Shown here one piece after another: positions 28,270-34,444 of a stretch of DNA of 34,444 nucleotides. The translations under genes were made by a program, and so were the position numbers. The notes under the pieces are model-generated. The model had not been told where the DNA came from, did not search any database, and saw only the letters and a list, made by a program, of their open reading frames with translations. This DNA is from Bacteroidota bacterium (GTDB taxonomy: Bacteria; Bacteroidota; Ignavibacteria; Ch128b): the NCBI GenBank assembly GCA_018828505.1, contig JAHJVF010000477.1:1-34444 (forward strand), given 5' to 3'. Every line of letters starts with the position of its first letter. The first letter of the stretch is position 1.

Positions 28270-28551
28270 TTAAGAAATGTCTTCCAGAAGCAAATTGAGT
28301 TTATTAATTCGTTCGGTCGCCTTATCTATAGATTTGTTGAATGATTCCTTCTCTGCAAACAAGTCATTCGCTATATTAAGCGATGCTAATACTGCAACTG
28401 TTTGGCTTGGTTGATCGCTCATATCTTCCCGCAAATCATTCATAAGTGTGTTGACATAATCGCCAAGATCTTTTGCACGTTCTTCGTTTTCAACTAAAAG
28501 TGAATATTCTTTATCGAATATTTTGATTTTAAGCTTCTTCTGGTTAGACAT
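28270..28551 (-). CDS. zapA: Cell division protein ZapA
   Basis: KIKIFDKEYSLLVENEERAKDLGDYVNTLMND..QTVAVLASLNIANDLF. Confidence 0.88.
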   Translation of the reverse strand: MSNQKKLKIKIFDKEYSLLVENEERAKDLGDYVNTLMNDLREDMSDQPSQTVAVLASLNIANDLFAEKESFNKSIDKATERINKLNLLLEDIS

Positions 28552-28569
28552 TATTGTATTGAAACATTC

Positions 28570-28881
28570 TTAAGAAATATGAACTTCCATCCTCTCCAGG
28601 ATTTCAGAAATTCTACTTTTTAATGCTTGTCTCTCCTTCTCAGAAATAATAATTGTATTTTTTATTTTATTGAATTGAACCTTTATGTCATTTAACTCGG
28701 TCTCTCGAGTTAATTTTTCTTTGGTCAATTCGGCGTTTAAGTTTCTAAAGTTAGAAATCTCTTCTTGTAATTCGTGATTTTCTTTTTTGAGATCGTTGTA
28801 CTTTACGGCTAAATCTTGAATATTCTTTTCGAGATTAAGAAGTGTTTCTTCGAATTTGGCTTTTTTTTCTTCAATGCCCAT
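28570..28881 (-). CDS. Small coiled-coil protein, possibly a ZapA-partner (ZapB-like) protein
   Basis: 103 aa, almost entirely charged heptad-like sequence, sits between pheT and zapA; start overlaps the pheT stop. Confidence 0.6.
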   Translation of the reverse strand: MGIEEKKAKFEETLLNLEKNIQDLAVKYNDLKKENHELQEEISNFRNLNAELTKEKLTRETELNDIKVQFNKIKNTIIISEKERQALKSRISEILERMEVHIS

Positions 28882-31286
28882 TAATTCGACGACCTCAATT
28901 GAATGGCAAACTCTTTTTCTAGTCCGTTGATAATTTTATCTATTCTTTTCTCTACTTCCTCTGTTGTGAGAGTTTTTTCGAACGATTGGAACTCCAGACG
29001 TACGGCGAGACTTTTCCTGCCTTTAAATTTTTCATCACGATAAAGATCGAATAGATTTACACTAATTAACAATCGATCGCATAGAGAATATATTTTCTCT
29101 TCAATTTCGCTATAGGAAATATTTTCACTCACAAAAAAGCTAAGGTCTCGTTCGACCTTGGGGAAGTTGGATATAGAGGAATAGGATTCGACCCGTTTAG
29201 AAAGGGATTTTATTAAGTTAAAATTAAACTCTGCTGCAAAAACTGGATATCTAATATCATATTTTTGAAGATATCCTTCATGAAGCCGATATAAAGAACC
29301 TATATAAGTAGAATCTATAAACACTTTAATTTCAATAGAATAGAATAAATTTTCTAAATTATTATAAGAAGTGAATGAAACTTTGTCAAGGGTTATTTTT
29401 TCAAAAAGTGCCTCTATTAATCCTCTGAGATAGAAAATGTCGACATTATCCGTTTTATCTTTCCAATTTTCTATCTGGGATGGACCTGCCACGCAAATTG
29501 CAAGATTTCTGGTTTCCACAAAATCATTAAAATCATTGAGATATGCTGCCTTCATCGAAACGCAATTACCCAATTCATAGATTTGAATATTGAATTCGGA
29601 AAATTTACTATTCGATGAAATATTTTTAACTAATCCTGGTATTAGACTCGTCCTCAAATGAGAATGCTCTTGACTGATGGGATTGAGAATTTTCATTGGC
29701 ATTTTTGCATCGAATGAAGCGTCCGTTTCGTTCATTAAAGTGTTATTGACTACTTCGGATAAACCAAAACCAGTTAAGATCTCTCTGATCGATTTCTCCT
29801 GTTCGACAAAAAACCTTTCCGGTGAAATTTCAAAACTAATCCGTGAATCGAGAGGAATATTATCATATCCGTATATTCGAGCAATTTCCTCGATCAAATC
29901 TACTTCTCCCTCGATATCTGGCCTGAATGATGGAACCGAGCAGGTTAATTCGACTCCGTTTTGCTTACGAACTTCAAACCCGAGACTTTCAAGAATTTCA
30001 GAAATCCTATCTCGTGCAATCTCAATTCCTATAACTTGCGTTACACGTTTAGTCCGCAGTTCAATTTCTCTTATTTGAATTTTATTCGGATACTCATCAA
30101 TATGCCCGGCTACGATTTCTCCATCTGCCAATTCGGAAATTAATTGAGCGGCACGAAGAGCTGCATTAAGCGTATTATTAAAATCAACTCCCCTTTCAAA
30201 TCGATAAGATGATTCTGTGGATAGCCCTAAATATTTTGACGTCTTACGTACACTCTTCGGATTGAAGTATGCACTTTCAATAATTACATCTTTGGTTGAC
30301 TCGATTATTTCAGAATTTTTTCCTCCCATAACACCTGCAATCGCAATTTTTCGATTTGCATCGCAGATCATTAATGTATCTTCGGTAAGAAGTTGTTCTT
30401 TATCATCAAGAGTTGTGAATTTTTCTCCCGCTGCAGCATTTTTGATTATTATTCTGTTCCCTTCGATAAGCCTTGCATCGAATGTGTGAAGCGGTTGCCC
30501 GTATTCCATCATTACAAAATTTGAAATATCGACAACATTGTTAATCGGTCTAATTCCGATATTATTTAAATAATTTTTTAACCATTGTGGGGACTCTTTA
30601 ATCTTTACATTCTTAACATACTTCGCACAGTAGCGGGGGCAATCCACTTCATTCTCAATTTCAACTTTCAGTAGGTCGTCAATTTTTTCATCAATTTCAT
30701 TAAAATGGATTTTTGGCACACAATATTTTTTCTTTAAGATTGCACCTAATTCTCGAGCTACACCAATATGGCTTAGTGCGTCAGGACGATTCGGTGTAAT
30801 TCCGATTTCGAGTACTGTATCCGATAAATTAAAATGTTCGATCAATGGTTGTCCCACCATTGCATCATCACTTAGCACAAGAATACCAGCTTGATCTTCC
30901 CCAAGTCCTAATTCATTTTCGCTGCAAATCATACCTTGCGATTCGATTCCGCGAATTTTTGTTTTTTTTAATTTTTCACCGTTCTCCGGAATTATCGTAC
31001 CAACAGGGGCGAATATTATTTTCTGATTTTGGGCTACGTTCGGGGCTCCGCAAACAACCTGGAAAACTTCACTTCCGGTAGAGACTTCACACAGAGTGAG
31101 TTTATCCGCATTCGGATGCTCCTTCTTCGAAATTACTTCACCTACAATAAATCCTTTAAGGTTCTCACCGACATTCTCAATATTTTCCACTTCCAAACCT
31201 GCCATAGTCAGAGATTTTTCAATCTCATCGACAGTAAAATTAGAAATATCTATATAGTTTTTTATCCAGTTAAGAGAAATTTTCAT
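28881..31286 (-). CDS. pheT: Phenylalanine--tRNA ligase beta subunit
   Basis: MKISLNWIKNYID, tRNA-binding domain VGEVISKKEHPNADKLTLCEV, B5/FDX-ACB domains FPKVERDLSFFVSE. Confidence 0.97.
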   Translation of the reverse strand: MKISLNWIKNYIDISNFTVDEIEKSLTMAGLEVENIENVGENLKGFIVGEVISKKEHPNADKLTLCEVSTGSEVFQVVCGAPNVAQNQKIIFAPVGTIIPENGEKLKKTKIRGIESQGMICSENELGLGEDQAGILVLSDDAMVGQPLIEHFNLSDTVLEIGITPNRPDALSHIGVARELGAILKKKYCVPKIHFNEIDEKIDDLLKVEIENEVDCPRYCAKYVKNVKIKESPQWLKNYLNNIGIRPINNVVDISNFVMMEYGQPLHTFDARLIEGNRIIIKNAAAGEKFTTLDDKEQLLTEDTLMICDANRKIAIAGVMGGKNSEIIESTKDVIIESAYFNPKSVRKTSKYLGLSTESSYRFERGVDFNNTLNAALRAAQLISELADGEIVAGHIDEYPNKIQIREIELRTKRVTQVIGIEIARDRISEILESLGFEVRKQNGVELTCSVPSFRPDIEGEVDLIEEIARIYGYDNIPLDSRISFEISPERFFVEQEKSIREILTGFGLSEVVNNTLMNETDASFDAKMPMKILNPISQEHSHLRTSLIPGLVKNISSNSKFSEFNIQIYELGNCVSMKAAYLNDFNDFVETRNLAICVAGPSQIENWKDKTDNVDIFYLRGLIEALFEKITLDKVSFTSYNNLENLFYSIEIKVFIDSTYIGSLYRLHEGYLQKYDIRYPVFAAEFNFNLIKSLSKRVESYSSISNFPKVERDLSFFVSENISYSEIEEKIYSLCDRLLISVNLFDLYRDEKFKGRKSLAVRLEFQSFEKTLTTEEVEKRIDKIINGLEKEFAIQLRSSN

Positions 31287-32305
31287 ATTCGTATAAATTG
31301 TTTGAGAAAACGAATATCGTTATCAAATAAAATCCTGATATCGTCAATCCCGTACTTCAACATCGCTATTCTTTCAATACCTATTCCGAAGGCATAACCG
31401 GTGAACTCTTCAGGGTCATAATTAACCGATTTGAAAACATTCGGATCGACCATTCCACATCCGAGAATTTCGAGCCAGCCGCTGTATTTGCAAACGCGGC
31501 ACCCTTTCCCCTTGCACAAAACACAACTTACATCCATCTCGGCGCTCGGTTCGGTGAATGGAAAGAAACTTGGTCTGAATCTTATCGAAACATCTTTGCC
31601 ATAAAATAGTTTTGCGAAATTAAACAACGTTCCCTTCAATTCAGCGAAGGTAACTTTTCTATCAACGTACAAACCTTCCACCTGATGAAATATGCAATGG
31701 CTTCGTGCACTTACAGCTTCATTTCTGAATACTCTGCCAGGAGCAATAACTCGAATTGGTGGAGAATGTTTTTCCATATATCGAATTTGTACGGGAGAAG
31801 TGTGTGTTCGCAGTAAAAGATTTTGTGAAACGAAAAATGTATCCTGCATATCGCGTGCTGGATGATCTTCAGGAAAGTTGAGAGCGGAGAAATTATAATA
31901 ATCTGATTCGACCTCCGGTCCTTCAGCTGTAATGAAACCAAAAGATTTAAAAATATCTTTTATTTCATCCAGAGTACGGGTCACAATGTGTTTGGACCCG
32001 ATATTAGGCTTTAGTCCAGGAAGAGTAAGGTCTTCAGAAAATACTGCAGATTTCTGTTTAGGAAATCTTGATAAAAGCTCCTCATAGCTGTGCTCAAGCT
32101 CCTTTTTCAGGGAGTTCAACTCCTTACCAAATTGAGATTTGTGCTCCTTTGGAACTAAAGCAATTTTTTCAAATAACTCGGAGATTAAACCTTTACGTCC
32201 TAAGTATTTTATCCTATAATCTTCAGCTGCAGAGAACGAATTGATATTTTTTAAATCATCCTTGGCTTCTACAGCAGTTTTCTGGATCAATTCAAGATAA
32301 TTCAT
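31283..32305 (-). CDS. pheS: Phenylalanine--tRNA ligase alpha subunit
   Basis: YLGRKGLISELF, PARDMQDTFFV, LLRTHTSPVQIRYM, FHQVEGLYVD, GYAFGIGIERIAMLKYGIDDIR. Confidence 0.97.
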   Translation of the reverse strand: MNYLELIQKTAVEAKDDLKNINSFSAAEDYRIKYLGRKGLISELFEKIALVPKEHKSQFGKELNSLKKELEHSYEELLSRFPKQKSAVFSEDLTLPGLKPNIGSKHIVTRTLDEIKDIFKSFGFITAEGPEVESDYYNFSALNFPEDHPARDMQDTFFVSQNLLLRTHTSPVQIRYMEKHSPPIRVIAPGRVFRNEAVSARSHCIFHQVEGLYVDRKVTFAELKGTLFNFAKLFYGKDVSIRFRPSFFPFTEPSAEMDVSCVLCKGKGCRVCKYSGWLEILGCGMVDPNVFKSVNYDPEEFTGYAFGIGIERIAMLKYGIDDIRILFDNDIRFLKQFIRI

Positions 32306-32316
32306 AATTTAAAATG

Positions 32317-32350
32317 AAAATTCCCTTTGTTTAGTAGAAAAGGGAATTTT
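32317..32350 (-). terminator. Perfect 12-bp hairpin between rplT and pheS (terminator/attenuator-like)
   Basis: AAAATTCCCTTT (32317-32328) and AAAGGGAATTTT (32339-32350), 10-nt loop; followed on the minus strand by CATTTTAAATT. Confidence 0.5.
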
Positions 32351-32355
32351 TAAAA

Positions 32356-32703
32356 TTAGTTCAACGCAAATTTAACTACTACGGAAAACGCTTCTGGATT
32401 ATCGTAAGCAATATTTGAAAGAAGCTTTCTATCGATTGAAACCTGCTTTTTAGTGAGAGCATTTATCAACTTTGAATATGTCGATCCGTTAATCCTTGCG
32501 GCGGCATTTATACGAGTAATCCAAAGTTGTCGATATATTCTTTTCTTGAGTTTTCTGCCGGTATAGGCATGAAGTAATCCTTTTTCAACCGAATTCTTGG
32601 CTATTGTGTAAACTTTACTTCGACTTCCCCAATAACCTTTTGCTTGTTCTAATACTTTTTTTCTTCGCCGATGCGATGCTACTTTATTTTTTGATCTTGG
32701 CAT
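32356..32703 (-). CDS. rplT: 50S ribosomal protein L20
   Basis: KVASHRRRKKVLEQAKGYWGSRSKVYTIAKNSVEKGLLHAYTGRKLKKR. Confidence 0.97.
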   Translation of the reverse strand: MPRSKNKVASHRRRKKVLEQAKGYWGSRSKVYTIAKNSVEKGLLHAYTGRKLKKRIYRQLWITRINAAARINGSTYSKLINALTKKQVSIDRKLLSNIAYDNPEAFSVVVKFALN

Positions 32704-32720
32704 TTTTTATCCTCTGCTAA

Positions 32721-32912
32721 CTATTGTAACATTTGCTTTACTCTTTTTTGATCTGCTTCAGAAACTAAGGTACTCTTTCTGAGATTTCTTTTTCTCTTTG
32801 TCGTCTTCGATGTTAAGATATGACTTCTGAATGCCTTAGCTCTTTTAAACTTTCCGGATGCAGTTTTACGAAATGTTTTTGATGCACCGCGGTTACTTTT
32901 CATTTTTGGCAT
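32721..32912 (-). CDS. rpmI: 50S ribosomal protein L35
   Basis: [46 protein letters not shown]. Confidence 0.96.
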   Translation of the reverse strand: MPKMKSNRGASKTFRKTASGKFKRAKAFRSHILTSKTTKRKRNLRKSTLVSEADQKRVKQMLQ

Positions 32913-32927
32913 AGTTTTACCTGCAAT

Positions 32928-33470
32928 TTAGTGCTTTTTACTTTTTGATTTATCTGCCACTAAAATCGCGATCATATGTCTTCCTTCCAATTTCGGAGGA
33001 CTCTCGACTTTAGCGATGTCGCTTAATTTTTCAATTAATCTATTCAATAATACTTCACCATGTTCTGTGTAAGCCATCTCTCTTCCCTTGAAAATCACTG
33101 CAGCTTTAACCTTATCACCATCTAAAATAAATTGACGGCAGTGACGTGCTTTAAATTCAAAATCGTGGTCATCGGTATTAGGATGGAATCGAATCTCTTT
33201 TAATGTTGTAACCTGCTGATTCTTCCGTTGAATCTTTTCTTTCTTTTGCTGTTCGTATCTATACTTACCATAATCAATTATTTTACAAACCGGAGGTTTT
33301 GCAGTTGGTACAATTTCAACTAAATCAAGACCTTTTCTTTCAGCGATTTTTATCGCTTCTCTTGGTGACATAACTCCAATCTGTGTCCCATCGTTATCAA
33401 TTACTCTAATCCGAGAAATTCTTATTTGCTCGTTTATGCGAGTTTCCGGAGTTTTTTCTTTAGAACTAAT
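32928..33470 (-). CDS. infC: Translation initiation factor IF-3, corrected to an ATT start
   Basis: The track begins at internal ATG 33371. The same frame upstream gives (I)SSKEKTPETRINEQIRISRIRVIDNDGTQIGV-MSPREA, the missing IF-3 N-terminus, starting at ATT (33468-33470) preceded by GAGGTAATTT. Confidence 0.92.
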   Translation of the reverse strand: MSSKEKTPETRINEQIRISRIRVIDNDGTQIGVMSPREAIKIAERKGLDLVEIVPTAKPPVCKIIDYGKYRYEQQKKEKIQRKNQQVTTLKEIRFHPNTDDHDFEFKARHCRQFILDGDKVKAAVIFKGREMAYTEHGEVLLNRLIEKLSDIAKVESPPKLEGRHMIAILVADKSKSKKH

Positions 33471-33480
33471 AAATTACCTC

Positions 33481-34444
33481 TTAATTTGTTGTGATTGTTT
33501 TGTGATTGATTTCTTCGAGTACCTGAGAAATGAAACCTTCAATATTAAATTGACCTAAATCGCCGGTCTTATGTTTCCTTACTGAAATATTTTTATTCGA
33601 AACTTCTTTTTCACCTATGATTAACATATAAGGGACTTTTTGCAGTTCCCATTCACGAATTTTATATCCGATCTTTTCGTTTCTCTGATCTAATTCAACA
33701 CGAATATTATTTGAGAATAATCTGTCATATATCATTGAAGCAAAATCAGTAAAATTCTCAGAGATCGGAAGGACTACAACCTGGATGGGTGAAATCCATA
33801 ACGGGAAATACCCTGCAAAATGTTCTGTCAGAATTCCAATAAATCTCTCAAAACTTCCAAAGATCGCTCGATGGATCATTATAGGGCGTTTGCGTGAATC
33901 ATTCTCGTCGATATATTCTAAATCAAATCTTTCCGGCATTTGAAAATCCAACTGAATAGTTGCAGTCTGCCAAGAACGATTGATCGCATCCTTAACCTGG
34001 ATATCGATCTTAGGTCCATAAAATGCACCGTCCCCTTCATTAATTTTGAAAGGGATTTCATTTACGAGAAGTGCTTGTTTCAATGATTCTTCTGCTTGAT
34101 TCCACAACTCCGGAGAACCCATAGCTTTTTCCGGAAGGGTAGATAAAAAATATGAAGGTTCAAATCCGAAAAGCTTGTAGAATTCATTTACCAATTTCAA
34201 AAGTTTTTGAATTTCAGGTAATATTTGATCCGGTCGAACAAATAGATGTGCATCATCCATTGTAATTTGACGTACCCTTAACATTCCTCCTAAAGCGCCC
34301 GATACTTCATTCCTGTGTAATCTTCCAATTTCAGAAAGACGTATAGGAAGGTCCCGATAGCTTCTTAGTTTTGATTTATAAACTATGGTGCTTTCCGGAC
34401 AGTTCATCGGTTTCAAGCTGTAAGTTTCCTCATCAACCTCAACA
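33481..34444 (-). CDS. thrS: Threonine--tRNA ligase, C-terminal part (continues off the right edge)
   Basis: KPMNCPESTIVYKSKLRSYRDLPIRLSEIGRLHRNEVSGALGGMLRVRQITMDDAHLFVRPDQI; GDGAFYGPKIDI; HRAIFGSFERFIGILTEHFAGYFPLWISPIQV. Confidence 0.97.
   Translation of the reverse strand, partial: VEVDEETYSLKPMNCPESTIVYKSKLRSYRDLPIRLSEIGRLHRNEVSGALGGMLRVRQITMDDAHLFVRPDQILPEIQKLLKLVNEFYKLFGFEPSYFLSTLPEKAMGSPELWNQAEESLKQALLVNEIPFKINEGDGAFYGPKIDIQVKDAINRSWQTATIQLDFQMPERFDLEYIDENDSRKRPIMIHRAIFGSFERFIGILTEHFAGYFPLWISPIQVVVLPISENFTDFASMIYDRLFSNNIRVELDQRNEKIGYKIREWELQKVPYMLIIGEKEVSNKNISVRKHKTGDLGQFNIEGFISQVLEEINHKTITTN

Noticed and set aside
29677-30078. 133-aa plus-strand ORF
   Set aside because: Antisense to pheT; composition reflects the opposite coding frame, no recognisable domain.
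31029-31397. 122-aa plus-strand ORF spanning the pheT/pheS junction
   Set aside because: Antisense to two conserved genes; no signal of independent coding.
32306-32355. Possible pheM-like leader peptide upstream of pheS
   Set aside because: Gap is only about 50 bp and contains a hairpin; no Phe-rich start-to-stop ORF fits.
1-34444. CRISPR arrays, transposases, integrases, toxin-antitoxin or defence genes
   Set aside because: Looked for direct-repeat arrays and characteristic protein motifs and found none.

Overview
The window is a 34.4 kb, AT-rich, gene-dense bacterial chromosomal segment. Gene content and lipoprotein style suggest Bacteroidota/Ignavibacteriota/Chlorobi affinity (inference). 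Most of it is housekeeping: partial TolC-like protein, CCA-adding/polyA polymerase family protein, polyprenyl synthase, tatC, glyA, rpiB, glgA, hutI plus a split ftcD, a NamZ-like DUF1343 protein, mltG, tsaD, proline dehydrogenase, coaE, rny, zapA, and the thrS-infC-rpmI-rplT-pheS-pheT cluster. I found no CRISPR array, prophage, transposase, rRNA, tRNA or defence system. The most interesting unexplained element is the ~225-nt gap between zapA and rny (about 28030-28253, minus strand). It has a 19-bp uninterrupted closing stem, several strong hairpins, two hairpin loops that are perfectly complementary over 10 nt, and a -10-like box just upstream. It is a good candidate for an independently transcribed structured RNA; a divergent 6S-like RNA is one hypothesis because of its position next to zapA. 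Other points: infC starts at ATT and is truncated in the ORF track; a SPOR lipoprotein appears to use a non-canonical start; an orphan HisA homologue has lost two recognisable active-site residues; two intergenic inverted-repeat elements share their ends; and a perfect hairpin fills the rplT-pheS gap.
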